This document shows positions 1 to 12,559 of a DNA stretch of 64,000 bases, piece after piece. The translations under genes and the position numbers were made by a program. This DNA is from Anisus vortex (Eukaryota > Mollusca > Gastropoda > Planorbidae), in assembly GCA_949126835.1 (NCBI GenBank), contig OX421497.1, forward strand, positions 31,461,742 to 31,525,741, written 5' to 3'. The notes under the pieces were generated by a model. It ran no database searches. It saw nothing but the letters and a program-made list of their open reading frames with translations, and was not told the DNA's origin. The stretch's first letter is position 1. Each line of letters opens with the position of its first letter.

Positions 1-290
1 TTTCTAGCTTTGCGCCGAAAAACTATAAAAAGTTGCACAGGCATTTTTAACGCGAAATTAAAATATTTCTTATACTTTCCTTTTAAGAAATGAATATTGT
101 CATAAGTGTAGTATTATTAAGTCGTTTTAACTGAAAATTTGATAGAATGTATTGTTAGGCGCCCCAAATCTGCTGTCCGAATTTCAGCTCGATCGGACCA
201 CGGAAAGTGGTCGAAAAATCGAAGCAAAGTTTTGCTCCCACGACGATTGCAGACAGACAGAAAATGCAACTTAAAATAAAGGGAGTAAAA
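1..290 (+). repeat. Dispersed repeat family R1, copy 1
   Basis: This stretch shares ordered motifs with 455-640 and, on the other strand, with about 14190-14500. The motifs are GATAGAATGTATTGTTAG, then a GCTCGAT(C/T)GGA segment, AAGTGGTC, GCAAAGTTTTGC and a run of CAGA. It carries no credible coding potential. I cannot assign it to a named transposon class. Confidence 0.6.
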
Positions 291-454
291 AGATAACTCG
301 CTTTGTTTCGGCTACGTGGTATCGTTTTTATTCGTACTTTTACGTAAAAACGAACAAATCCGAAAAGTTTATTACTTTCGTTAAAGGCAGCCATGTTTTT
401 TCGTAAAATATGTTATTCGATTCGTAAAATTGGTAGAAGGTATTCGTGACTATT

Positions 455-640
455 CCAAAGGCAACAATGCTGAAATGATAGAATGTATTGTTAGTCGGGA
501 CAAGTCTGCTGGCCAAGTTTCGGCTCGATTGGACGACGGGAAGTGGTCAAAAAAATCGATGCAAAGTTTTGCTATCAAGCAGACAGACAGACAGACAGAC
601 GGTACGATTTAATGGAAAGGGAGTAAAAAAGGGGAGTAAA
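455..640 (+). repeat. Dispersed repeat family R1, copy 2
   Basis: This is a second copy with the same motif order as copy 1, including GATAGAATGTATTGTTAG at 478-495 and GCAAAGTTTTGC near 561. It ends in a short (CAGA)n tract at about 581-600. GGGAGTAAAA occurs twice just downstream. The stretch 641-1230 holds a C-run, a GTGGCTACGCCTATG motif near 700 that resembles other mobile-element ends in the window, and otherwise nothing recognised. Confidence 0.6.
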
Positions 641-1030
641 AAAGGGGAGGGTTTTGTTCAAGGTTAAGAGCCCCCCCCCCCCATCACGGTCCTCCGTGTG
701 GCTACGCCTATGTAGACGCTGGTTGACAACCAATTAAGAAATCTTCCACGTAGCGAAAAAAAATAAATTAAAAAAATTGTGATTCCTACCAATTAAAAAC
801 AAGAGTCAACCAAGCCTTGACTAACGTCGTGACGTGGCGGCTAAAAATAAATCTTACTAAGACAAGTCCGCGCAATGTGTTAAAATTCTACTAATAAAAA
901 TGTTATAGTTTTAGACATAAAGTAGTTAATATACGGGTAAACTACTATTTACTAAATGCATATAAGGCTAAGAAAGAACAGCTACAACACAGCCCATTGA
1001 ATCGTGTAAAAATGATCAGAACACGTAATA

Positions 1031-1072
1031 GCATGACATGGTCTATCGGGGAACTCCGATAAAACGTCATGC
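1031..1072 (+). other. Imperfect two-stem hairpin
   Basis: GCATGAC at 1031-1037 pairs with GTCATGC at 1066-1072, and TATCGG at 1044-1049 pairs with CCGATA at 1056-1061. This gives a stem, an internal loop, a second stem and a short loop. It lies about 160 bp upstream of the putative IAP leader exon and about 65 bp downstream of a CATATAAGG (TATA-like) motif at 959-967. It could be a structured part of a first exon, or chance. Confidence 0.3.
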
Positions 1073-1230
1073 AGCAGATCTAGTCTAGAGCTTTCTGAAG
1101 ACTTAGAGTGAACTTATTTACGACACACTTATTAGTATATGTGAAATAGAAGTATGTTATGTTATAATATGTTGTAGTAGAATTTAAAAAAATGATATGA
1201 TACTGTGTTACGATAATGTTTTATTTCTAG

Positions 1231-1261
1231 CAAAGCTTTCGGTACTAACTTGTAACAGAAG
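1231..1261 (+). other. Candidate 5'-UTR mini-exon of the IAP gene
   Basis: The 31-nt segment follows a polypyrimidine tract with TTTCTAG at its end and is followed by a strong donor, AG|GTAAGTAC. It has no ATG. It could be a non-coding exon spliced to the exon at 2349. This rests on splice-site consensus alone. Confidence 0.3.
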
Positions 1262-2374
1262 GTAAGTACATTAATTATTGTAACTAATATATTAAATAGA
1301 TTTTATGCTATCATTATTAGATAAGTATTTTTTATAATACATAAATAGTAGGCTATATAAAGTAGATAGACTAGTATTGTAGTAAGTTTATATTCTTAAC
1401 TTAAGAATTATATATTATTGTCTAAATGCATTTATAAGTTGTTTTTTCTCAAAAAATCGTAAAGCAGTGTTATACAACTTAACAATCATCTCTGTAGCCA
1501 ATTCATGTAAATTGAATATTGTATACCATTTAGGTCTATTTTATGAAAGATATAATAAATTATGTTTTGGGTAGGCTATATACACACACACTAAAAAATG
1601 AAATGCAGTGATAACTTATAAATTGTATAAATTATAAAAGTATATTCCTTTTGTATTTAGTTTTCAGATTAATTTGGTTTGCATTCCTGACAATTCTAAA
1701 GATATTGTTTTGAAGCAGATTATTATTTTTATACATTGAGTTAAAAGGGGGCCCAAGTCTTTCTGCAAAGTAAGGACAAATTTATTGACATTTTATCTTC
1801 TTCCTAAGTGTAATTCAATGGAGGGATAATATGACTTTGCTTGAACTATTGAGGGCAAACGAAAACGTGTCTGGTGTGTCCTACTGATAAACACCAATAT
1901 CACTGTAAGTCTAGGATTAAATCTTGGTTCATGTTCAATATCAATATTGTTCTAATTAGGCTTTTCAGGAATCAGTATACGAGTATACTATGGTTATTTA
2001 AGTACAAGACTGTAGGCCCTATTACTTTTAAGTATAAAAATGTATTATGTTTTTTTTTAAGCATAAAAATCTAAAATAATTATGGTTATTTAAGTACAAT
2101 AATATATTATGATTATTTAAGTATAAGAATAAATTATCGTTCTTTAAGTACAAGAATATATAATGGTTATTAAAAAATAATATTTTATATATTTTTATAT
2201 GCCAGTCTATATTTTATTAAATATGTTCAAATTTACCCATTTTACTGTAAACTGACAATTTGTATGGAAAGTCATACTTTAAAATATGTAACATAGGCCT
2301 ACCACATATAAAGATTATTGCTATGTTCTCGTATTATTTTTTTTGTAGATTGTAAGACATCTTTACAGCGTACA

Positions 2375-5300
2375 ATGTCCGCGGGACTAGGCGACAATCA
2401 GTCAACTGATGAAACTACGGACACAAACGAACGACCGAGCTACGAACAGCTGGCGGTGGTCACGGCAAGGCCAAAAAGACCGGACATGGTTCAGCTGAGG
2501 AACAGGGTTCAAAGCTTTGCATCGAGGCCCCAGAAACAGTCGGTGCCAACAGAGGATCTGGCGTCAGCAGGTTTCTACTATGCAGGTCAAGATGACAGCT
2601 CGCAATGTTTCGCATGTGGGGGTCGTCTGGAAAACTGGCAGAAAAGTAAACATCCCATTGTGGAACATGCCAGAGATTTCCCTCAATGTTTCTTCGTACT
2701 TCAGAAAATGGGCCAAGATTTTATTGATACTGTCCAGGAATTATCCAAGACGCACAAAGACGTAAGTACTAACTTATCCTACTGTACATTTATTTTATAT
2801 TTTAATATAATCTGCATTTTAATTGAATACAACAGAGTTGTTTTCATTGCACTGTAATTACTTGAAGTGGCCTAATTGTTAGTAACTGATTGAATGAAAA
2901 ATGATTACCCTCGTTGAATTATATCAGTGGTAGGATCACTGCGGTGTATAATGTATCCTCCATATCTCATCTTGTATGTTCTATGAAGATAATTATTGAT
3001 TTAGTGAGAACTAAAAAAAATATGCAAATTATTGTTTTTTCAATCAAGTTTAGGCAACACATTTTATGCATGAATGCTATACAGGAAGAAACATAATTTA
3101 TCTAAACTAATTCTTGCACGACGATCAAAAAGTTTTTATCTTTTTAACTATCTGGTTACACTAACTGAGGAAACGTAATAACAAATTTGAATAAATATTT
3201 AAATATAAATAATCAGCTATAAAGTGGCCTATACAGAAGTTAATCCTTAATACATTATAGTTATAGTAAATGATTTTTTTATACACGACATTGGTAGTAA
3301 TGAAACTGGATCATGAGCTTGGGTCTTTTTCTAATGACCCATTAAATCACATAGGCCTAGATCTAAAATCTAGAAGAAATGAACAAGGAAGCTCAGAACA
3401 GAAAAACAACGAAAAATACTAATATTAATAAAAAAATACATGTAACACATTGATATAACATACGAATTTATTTTTCTATTGAAATACTGTTAATGTATAT
3501 TGTAATAAATTGGGTAAATGAACAAAACTAGTTCAACTTAATATTTTTTTCAGATATCATTGAAAATGGTTTTAAGGAACATCAACTCACAAGAAGGAAA
3601 TATTATGTTTTTCCCAGGTATTTGATAACATTTAGCTTTAGGCCTTTATGTGAAGTTGTGGTTGTAAGAACTAAAAAGCTGCTAAAGTTATAGTTACAAT
3701 GCATAAGCAATCTTTATAACCTGAGCTTTTAAAAATATTCATATAGGCCTATACTGCAACAGTGGCATTAAAATATAATAATATATATAATATATATAAT
3801 AAAATATAATAAGCCACTAAACCAGAGTCCATAAAAGTGTCCATATATAGTGAAGCAGTGAATTCAAAAAGTAATAATACATTAAAGAGGTATCGCTAAT
3901 TGGGAACTATGAAACACACAAGTCAAATAGAACATGTATCGATAATTGGACACTATAAAACACACACGTCAAATAGGAGAAAGCCTCTGGGAGCTCTTAA
4001 ACAAAACTAAAATAAATCTAAAAAGGAAGAAAAGGGAGTGATTTACCAAAATAACATAATTTTCTTAATCGATACTTTTCTGGACATATCAAACAGACAT
4101 TCACATTTTTAAGTAATGTCATACTTCCGAATTTATATTTGTTTTTTATCCGACTCGAAGCTTAAAATAAAAGACTCGCACACACAAAAAAAAATAAACG
4201 TTTTCAGGATCTTAAGTACATTTAGTCAGAAATTGCTTGCACCTATTTGTTTTTTTATTTTGTTTATTTACAGAAAGTAAACCATTACACGAAAAAGACC
4301 CCGCCATTAAAGCTGTGGTTGACTTGGGGTTTGATCCTCCCATGGTTACAAAATTAGCTTTGTCCTTAAAGGATCAAAGTAAGTACCCCCTCCCCTGCTC
4401 CCAATCTTATCTTATGTTTCATTAAATCATTCAATCTCTCTATTTATACATAAATAGTTCTACCTTCCTACCTACTTACCTACCTACCTACCTACCTACC
4501 TACCTACCTACCTACCTACCTACCTACCTACCTACCACCTACCTACCTACCTACCTACCTACCTACCTACCTACCTACCTACCTACCTACATACCTACAT
4601 ACCTACCTACCTACATACCTACCTACATACCTACCTACATACCTACTTACCTACCTACTTACCTACCAACGTACCTTTGACGGACAGTTGGTGCGGTGTA
4701 ATCGTCCTTGGAAGTTGTTTGATAATGGGTCAGCGACGAATGAGGAGACCGGGGGGTAGTGTATAGTGTTGGGAGGAGAGTTGGTGGTAGCCGCTGAACG
4801 GTTGTGTTTTCTTCTGCGTGTTTCGTTTTATACTTATTAGGACATTCATTCTTTTATTTATTAAATTCAATTTATTAGTATTGATAATTAAACGTTCCTT
4901 GTAATGAACCGAATACGTTTTGCTTTGTATTACTAGTGTTGTTGTCACCCCAGATAAATACTGAATATAAAGAACTCGCACGTAACATTACAATTACTTA
5001 CTGTCCATTCGCAGTCTCTTACATTTAATAACAGTATCTGTCAATTTAGAAGCATACTTCAATAATACTTGTAACGAAAATATATTTACACCTGTATTAT
5101 TGTGTATGTTGCCTCTACATTATATTGGACAATGTAAACATGTTAAGAACATGAATTTGTTTTGTTTGCACAGCCAGTTCTGTAATTTCATCCGATGAAC
5201 TCATTGAAGAACTTTTCAAAACCACACCTGTAAAATATGTTCTGAACTTACCAGTACCTACTTCCATGGACAATGATGATTGTGAAGGTACACACTATGA

Positions 5301-5698
5301 TGTTCTACTACTAAACTATATAGGCCTATCTTTTTTTTCTTATGGTAATATATCATTAAATTAACATCTTTTTATAGATCTAACATTTATCGAGTTGCTA
5401 TATTGGGTTAATCATTATATTTATTGTTAATTTCTAACAGTATTTAAAAGAAAAACTATATTTTATAATAATAACAACCTTTTGTGTTTTTCAAACAGAC
5501 CAAATTTGTGAAGTGAAGTCTAAGATTATTGAAATGCGTCTAAACTCCACCTGTAAAATTTGTTTGGACGAGCCTTTAGCTGTAGTTTTTCTGCCTTGTG
5601 CCCACTTCGCCACCTGCTTAGAGTGTTCCTATGCCCTGAAGAAATGCCCCGTGTGCCGGAAGCAGATAAAGGGCAGCGCCAGGGGCTACTTGAGGTGA
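2375..5698 (+). CDS. Inhibitor-of-apoptosis protein, BIR-UBA-RING (289 aa, five coding exons)
   Basis: IAP-family E3 ubiquitin ligase. Members of this family bind caspases or signalling partners through BIR and ubiquitylate through RING. Coding exons, read by eye, are 2375-2761 (exon begins at acceptor 2348/2349), 3554-3617, 4274-4378, 5174-5287 and 5499-5698. All junctions are GT-AG with matching phase and the sum is 870 nt. BIR: about residues 42-107, with a perfect zinc signature C78-x2-C81-x16-H98-x6-C105. UBA: about 156-200, with the LGF motif at 168-170. RING: 242-276, C242-x2-C245, C257-x-H259, C263-x2-C266, C273-x2-C276. It ends 13 residues after the last RING cysteine, as usual for IAPs. 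The start is the first ATG in the exon that avoids reading into the intron. The single-BIR layout resembles vertebrate BIRC7/BIRC8-type proteins, but orthology cannot be claimed. The third coding intron (4379-5173) contains a CCTA microsatellite. Confidence 0.9.
4461..4677 (+). repeat. (CCTA)n microsatellite in an IAP intron
   Basis: About 215 bp of CCTA/TACC tetranucleotide with occasional CATA and CTTA variants. It lies in the intron between the UBA-encoding exon and the next exon. Confidence 0.95.
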
Positions 5699-6187
5699 CA
5701 CAAAGCACCGACAGCGTCCAGGCACTCGTGACACTTTGTTGCGTCAGACTGAGGTGAGGAAATGATTGACATTCCAGATAGAGGCTATGTCTCTGACGCT
5801 GTTGACTCCAGTACACTGCATAGTCACGTCAAGATTATTACAACATGTTCTACTGTATAAAGTATAAAACATACAAGCATGAGTAATTGCAAGATGTGAT
5901 AGCCTACGTTGTGATTTGAACTTCTTGGTAATATTTATTTGATTGTGTATTTGATTTCAAAATGTATTATAGGATATAAGCCTACTAATTTAGTTTGAAA
6001 ATTTAATTTATGGTAGAATTATACATTTTTACCGTATATTAAAAGGTAGCCTATATAATATGTATTTTACGAGTGCATTTTTGTATTTTATAATAATATT
6101 TTTGTGCACATATTTATTATGTTTATGCAATACAATAATGTAAAGTTAACAAAGCGTTATTTGTTTTTTCTACAAACATTGTATGCA

Positions 6188-6193
6188 AATAAA
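6188..6193 (+). terminator. Candidate polyadenylation signal of the IAP gene
   Basis: AATAAA lies about 490 nt after the IAP stop codon. No closer canonical hexamer was noticed. The 3'-UTR would be 5699 to about 6210. Bases 6210-6570 show nothing recognised. Confidence 0.4.
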
Positions 6194-6679
6194 TGCAATA
6201 AGAACAAACATTAGGCAGGTCTATTGCATTTTAATTTGCTAAAATGTTGTTTGTAAAAAAAACATCAATTGTATTGTAATTTCCAAGTATCAACAAGAAG
6301 TGATAGGTGACTCTCTGAAAGATAAACAACACGCTGTAGTAATGATTCTGAATCAGCGCCAATAACTTTGAACTCGGGAATTTAACGAGGCCAATATCTC
6401 TAAACTTTTGAACTTTTGGTAGGTATTTGATCCATAAACAAAAGAAAAGGTTATATTTAACAAAGCCGTAAAATGTACAGAAGATTATGATAAAAAATTG
6501 ATGAATAAAGTATATGGGAATATAACTGGAGCGTGTCTTTTTTATCAAGTAAAGTGCCAACTGTTAATTGTAATGAGAATAGTATCATGGTAAATCCCCC
6601 CATGTCCATAAAGTAAAGGAAAATATGTAATATAAAAATTGGTTTGTCTAAAAACATTTTGGCAAATATAACAAACAAT

Positions 6680-6930
6680 TACAAACTAAAATGTAATCTA
6701 ACATTAGTTAGACTAGAAAATGCATCAAGACTTAAGCAATAATAAGCTTCATAGCTTAATTTAAAATGAATATTCCTAGCAAACACGTTTAATACCATTA
6801 GTAAAACGACAACATTATATAAAGTATAAAAAAACATATAGGAATAATTTAGACATAAAGCCTTAACTGCTAGTTGAGAAATACAACACAGAAAGCTATT
6901 TAAACAACCCCTTAAACGGTTAATATACAT
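6680..6930 (+). mobile_element. Decayed LINE 3' fragment in block A
   Basis: The stretch resembles, in the same orientation, the 3' part of the jockey/CR1-like ORF at 30580-30850. Examples are AACATTAGTTAG followed by ACTAGAAAATGCA, and later CATAAAGCCTTAACT followed by AAATACAACAC. It has many indels and no open frame. The equivalent relic in block B is at about 13885-14150, so the insertion predates the duplication. Confidence 0.5.
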
Positions 6931-7139
6931 CTAATATATGTATTTATCTGTAGCTTTTTACATTTCGGTTTTTGGTCACAAATTTTGAACTTATCTTAAA
7001 ACAAATGGTAGTCTTCAGAATAGTTTTCACACACAAAAGCAAGTTCATATAAATGAATAAAAATGTTCACAAAAACCTATGATGGAAAGCAAACAGGATA
7101 ATCCATTTGAAGAGGGGGGGGGGGGGCTGGTTGTAAAGG

Positions 7140-7260
7140 AATTGTGATGGAAATTCGAGAAAATGCTTTATTGTCATTGGCAATTTTTTGTGTCAAGTTT
7201 AAGCTCGATAGGATTACGGTAAGTGGGTCATTTGGGCTGGTTATGCTAGCCAGAATGAAA
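7140..7260 (+). repeat. Diverged R1-like segment in block A
   Basis: It contains AAGTTTAAGCTCGATAGGA followed by TTACGGTAAGTGGGTCA. This resembles the middle of repeat R1 and is nearly identical to the block B copy at about 14830-14960. Confidence 0.4.
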
Positions 7261-7305
7261 GAAAGAAAAAAAGCTACAATGAAACAAAATCGAAGTTAAT
7301 ATACA

Positions 7306-8717
7306 TGTAACAGGGTGGGGCGAGGGGAGGGCGGTTATATTTTACATTCATGGTTACTACTAATTAAAGAGGGGTTGTGGGCACAGGACAGCAATAGAGT
7401 TAACTAAATACATCTAAACTAGGGCACGAGGGGACTTTGGGCTTCCGTGACACTTCCGTTGGGACAAAAGGATTATTACAATCTAAACAGACCAACAACA
7501 CTGAACACTAAACATAAAACACTAAAATCATATTCAAATTACAAATTACTGTTTATTCATGGAAATTCACTCGTCCCATTAAAGGGAACATAAAAATCAT
7601 AAAAAAACAAATTAAACCCCAACAATAAACCTATGCTATCTAAACTCTAAACATACTGTAAACCCACACAAATAATAACCAAACTTTAACTCCCCACTAA
7701 AAAACAAACTTTAACTCCCCACTAAAAACCAACATAGGCCGACATTACGACCTACAATATAATAGAATAGAAATAGAGAAATAAAAATAAACATTAGAAC
7801 ATGGTCATTTATATACATAAGCATAATATATATATATATACTATATACAGTAAATAAAAACTACATAGCATAGTCCAAACTATAACCAGTTAAAACATGA
7901 ACCTATAACTACTTGTACATCTTATAACATAATATGAATTATGACATAAGAATCAACCCAGCTCTAGTCAATGAAGACTAGAACAAGACAACACCGCTCT
8001 ATACTCTGTACCACAGAGTTAGGCCACTCACTGGTTAATACATACCAGTTAAAACCAAGCATGAAATAAAAACATCTACCATAACTTATTCCCATGCCGG
8101 CCATTAAAGGCTACATTACATTAAAATAATAATATACATGAACTAAAAAGAAATATACATTTAAAAAGGAGAAGCCAACATGGCGGCTAATGTCCCTTCC
8201 CAAACCTCCATCTTAATCCATTTCCATCAATGCACTTGTCATAGACAAGTGGACAATATGCATAAAATAACCAAATTAAACATAGCATAAAATAAAATAA
8301 GCATTCTAAAAAGTAATTAAATCTCAACTCACATCATATCCGAACAAAGCCACACACAACTACGCCATATACTGACCACTGGTCATCCACAAAATGGGCC
8401 ATTTCAGACGGAAGTGATTGATTAGTTACTCTATTTATAGATCCTGACTGAACGTCTCTGATGACGCGTCCAAATCTCGTTCTAACTAATTTCAAAATGA
8501 TCATTTCCTGTTGACTAAAGTGCTAATACTTATTCTAAATCTCTAATTGCTAAATATCTACCAATTTATCCTATATACAACCCTATATTAAATTAAACTA
8601 CCAAGAACCTCCTACCTATCTCTTTAATTAAACTAAACTAACGAAAACCCAATTTAAAATAATCGGAAAAAGAATTCCGAAAAATAACAAAAGGCCTAGC
8701 CAATTGACCTCGTTACA
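7306..8717. mobile_element. LTR-like insertion found only in block A
   Basis: Comparison with block B near 14990-15005 shows that bases from about 7302 to 8952 are absent there. The inserted DNA begins TGTAACAGGGTGGGG at 7306 and has CCTCGTTACA ending at 8717. The termini are therefore TGTAAC...GTTACA, as in a solo LTR, leaving about 230 further bases (8718-8952) unexplained. TACAT occurs at 7302-7306 and 8948-8952 and may be a target duplication. A direct repeat of ACTTTAACTCCCCACTAAAAA lies near 7680-7725. There are no coding regions. Orientation and class are uncertain. Confidence 0.4.
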
Positions 8718-9119
8718 GGGCTTTTACAAAATATACAACATTACGTACATACATTATTTTTATACCAAACAGTCCCCCAAGTCTATATCTATATTACAAA
8801 TAATAAAATATAATTAAATTAAAAGTCAATTACTTACATTCTTGCAAATCATAGCACACACAGAGCACAGAAACTTAAACCCATTCAGGCCAGACCACTC
8901 GTACAGCACAAAGCAATTAATCACACTTTTAATTTAAGTCACTGACCTACATACAGGATACCAATATTGAAGTATTGAACAACCCCTGAAAGCCTTTTTT
9001 TTTTAAATAATCGTTTATAATATGCCTTTTTGTTTATACTTTTGTGGGGTTTTTTGTTGTTTTTTTTCCTCATTAAAAACCTTTTAATTTACACCCACAA
9101 GGAATAAAAAAATATTTAG

Positions 9120-9345
9120 ACTAATCAATTTTTTCGTCCGGGCACGGAATGGGTTAACTGAACTGAGAATCTGGGACTCAAGAGAATCTTTTAAAAAGAA
9201 CTTAAAGACCTTTCTCTTTGGCTAATAATACATCTGCCACTGCAAATCACATCAAGAGCGCACCGAGCATGCTAATTTAATAGCATGGAGAGAAGCGCTA
9301 TAAGAAATGCACATTCTTATCTTAACTATCTGAATACTTATAGAC
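9120..9345 (+). mobile_element. LINE 3'-end relic
   Basis: One frame reads a short ARNGLTE...SFKKNLKTFLF stretch and then stops. This resembles the C-terminal end of jockey/CR1-type reverse transcriptases (compare WNGLPE near 30945). Block B keeps only the first part, near 15187-15215, so about 180 bp are A-specific or were lost from B. Confidence 0.45.
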
Positions 9346-9751
9346 AACTAGCAACTTGATATTATTTAACAAATAAATAAACGACTTGACGTAAACCACG
9401 CCTATTTGTAATATTTTCATTATATTCAGAATATTGAAACAAGGGCGTCAACTCAACCATTACTGTTACTTCTGGTAACATGTTAATTTTTCCTTGTTTT
9501 TAAGTTTACATGTGCAGTCTCTCTGGCTACTTACCTGTTTATAGATGTTCAAATAAAACACATGGTTCAGCAGGATGTCTCACATATTTCAATTAGTGCT
9601 TCATACTTCAGCCATGTTTACAAGTAACACAATTTATATTCATTGTAATGCCTTAAAGGCATATTGTGATTAGTTGAATGTATTTTTCATGACCCAATTT
9701 TAAGAGCAGAATATCCGGGAACAGGTAGACCGTACAATAGTTACTGTAAGG

Positions 9752-9759
9752 TATATAAA
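9752..9759 (+). promoter_or_regulatory. TATA box of Kazal gene A
   Basis: TATATAAA lies 80 bp upstream of the Kazal A start codon. The surrounding segment, from ACCCAATTTTAAGAGCA through CCGGGAACAGGTAGACCGTAC to GTAAGGTATATAAAC, is conserved in copy B (TATA at 15827). That supports it as a core promoter. Confidence 0.7.
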
Positions 9760-9831
9760 CAAATGTAGGTCCTTCAACGTAGCCGACATCATATACGTAT
9801 TCTATAACAACACGCTAAGGCAGATTTAAAG

Positions 9832-11533
9832 ATGTTATACAAATTGATCTTCATTTCTTTGGCAACATTTTTCATCCTCTCTGAAGGTAAACTGTCTTAT
9901 TGTTCCGCGTTACTATAAATATGTATATAATTACTGCTCTAATTCGTCTATGTGTCAGTCGATCTAGTGACGATTTTCCAATTATTCTTTCGCCTAATCG
10001 ACTTCATTCTAAGAAAAAAACAAAACAACTAAATACTAATCAGCATAAAGTCCTAGGATTTGTTTTTCTGCAGCTAAATAAGAAACATTAGTATTTCTCC
10101 AATATTTTACTGTAGAAAAGGAAATTACCAGAAAAACTTTCAAAATTATTTTTTTTAAACATTAGGTCTCCAAATAACCAAAGACTATATATCTAGTCTT
10201 TGATATAACGTATACTGTTATTATACTGTGTAACATATAAGCTATTATAGGAAGTCCCTGTGCTCACGTTTGATAGGGTTGTTAATTGAAATAATGCTAT
10301 CTTATATTTAAAGTATACTGTGACTAAACAAGTTATAATAGAACGAATATATCATTGTTTTTGTAAAGGGATGAGTGAGAAAGAAGACATAAGGTCTACA
10401 AAGGTCAAGCATATCAATTATTTTCTATACATGTATCCTGAGTCTTCTTCATTCTCAATTTACTCTTTTGCAACTTATTGTATACTTTAAGGATGGTTTT
10501 TATAAAAAAAAAAACTGTACACTATAGTTGCGATTGCAGTATTTACCAAAATAAAAAAACACACACACACACATTTACATCAAAACAATAAAAAAGAATC
10601 AATAATGAGGTGGCGAAAAGTCATATATCAGGACACCATTAACTAACAATAGTGTTGTTTTTTCAATGAATGTTTTCTTTGCATGGATCTTAGGCCTATA
10701 AGGCTCGGTTATTTTAGGCCATGGTTTAATGATGGGTTTCTGGTGCTGTCTAAACAGTGACAGTAGGCCTAAAGTAATTTTTTTTTCTGTTTTTACACAG
10801 TTAAAAAAAATTTATATTTCTCATTGCAAAGTGATAGGTAGGGTAAACGGTAGAACACAGGTAGAGGGATGGGATGAAAATTCGAAAAGTGTAAGGTGGG
10901 ACGATATAGTGTGGTTGTGTGGAGTGGGGAGTATTATGTAGTTTACATGATGTTAAGCTGTTGGTTTTCCTGATTTGTTCGGGTAACCCATTCCCTGTCC
11001 GGATTTTACTCGTGACGAAAGAGACCGTTTGTCCTTACACAGGGAAAAAACAAAAATGGGCTTTTATTCCTGTCCCTAAGTATTACAATAGATTATTATT
11101 GTGTTGTATTTCTAAGCTAAAATTCCTGTTTTACTTTTTTACTCTTAACCTAGTGTTTCTAGGTTATAGATTTAACTATTGGTGTTACACTAGGCAGTTG
11201 TGAATATTCACAAAACTTTTTTTTTTAAATGTTGTTTAAAATGTTACTTTGAATATTTCAATTTTATTGTACTTTCTGAAGAAGCATGCAAGTGTGTGTT
11301 GTTTTTATTATTTCAAAATGTCACAATGTTGAAATATTGTTATAGGTGTAGCTCAAAAGGATGTCAGTAAATGCAGACAGGATGTTCAATGTCAGGACGT
11401 TTACAGTCCAGTATGTGGGACAGACGGGATCACCTACGGTAACGGCTGCTATATGTACGTAGAGACTTGCGGAAGTGTGAAGGTCAACCACACCGGAGTT
11501 TGTGGTAGCCCCGAGAATTCGGACATAAAATAA
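9832..11533 (+). CDS. Secreted single-domain Kazal inhibitor, copy A (80 aa, two exons)
   Basis: Predicted secreted serine-protease inhibitor of the Kazal family. Exon 1 is 9832-9886 (phase 1, donor GAAG|GTAAAC) and encodes a hydrophobic signal peptide starting MLYKLIF and ending near SEG. Exon 2 is 11346-11533, after a TTATAG acceptor. Together they give 243 nt. The six Kazal cysteines are C28, C34, C42, C53, C60 and C71, with VCGTDGITYGNGC at the core. By Kazal convention P1, the second residue after C34, is Asp36, which is unusual. An N-H-T sequon is at residue 66. The paralogues at 15893 and 28209 share the same exon lengths and phase. Expression and target protease cannot be read from the sequence. 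The intron (1459 bp) contains no coding region. Confidence 0.88.
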
Positions 11534-12559
11534 CACTGGACTATGGTCTGTTTGAACATAGACTGACTAGTGCTATAATGCTCATTTACAGGCATTGAAT
11601 ATTCATTGAGTGTGATGTTACTAAAAAAATGTATAATGATTTCAACTCTATTTTTTTTATATATACTGAAAGAATTGGTATTAAAACGTTATAAGCACAT
11701 GCAAATGTATTTCTTTCAATCTTTCAAATTTAAACTTTATTCTATAATTATAAAAACATTCTATAATTATTTCGAAAAATTTGAGAGAGTTGAAACTGTT
11801 TTTGTTGTTATTGTTGTTTTTGCTGAGTTTTATGGTTTCCTTCATTTTCTTTTTAGGTCTAATAGTTCATAATTAATATGATTGAACCAAATTTTGATTT
11901 TTTTTTAAAGTAAGGGACGTAATCATGTTTAATTCAATCCTAAATTTACTTAGAGAAGTTGTTCCGTATTATTTGTAAATTCTGAAACATTTTAGTGTAG
12001 CGTAGACACTGTTCTATAAAAAAAAGAATGGATTAGGCACGGAAGTAACATTCTTGAAGACAAAATAAATAGGCTTTCACGTGACTTTCACTTATCTATG
12101 AAATTATATTTCCTAAACACTGATTTGTAAATACATTTCAAGTGACTTAGACTTCCTTTTTATCGTATGAATTTTTCTAATCATAAGTGGTTTATTCCTG
12201 TAACTCGCTTATGTAGATATGTGAATTGTGGGTAAGGGGAATTCATTTTGGCTTCAATTTGCGCATACACATTTAATATGGAGGCGCTATTCATTCTTCT
12301 TATAGATCAGTGAGCGTAGAGTACTTTTGTTTACTTTAAAAATATTCAGCATTACATAATTTGTAAATACCACTAGATGTTCTAGTCTATATTTCTACTT
12401 AATTTTACAAATAACACAAATCTATATTTTTTTACTTCGTAAAGAAATAAATGTTACTATAATGTGTTCTTGAACACATATATGAGTAAAAAAAACAACA
12501 ACGTTTTACTCAATGTTTTTAAAATATCTCAATTCATTATAACTAACTAAACATTTCTG

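Noticed and set aside
1031..1072. Hammerhead ribozyme or iron-responsive element
   Set aside because: The hairpin lacks the CUGAUGA/GAAA core and the CAGUGN loop.
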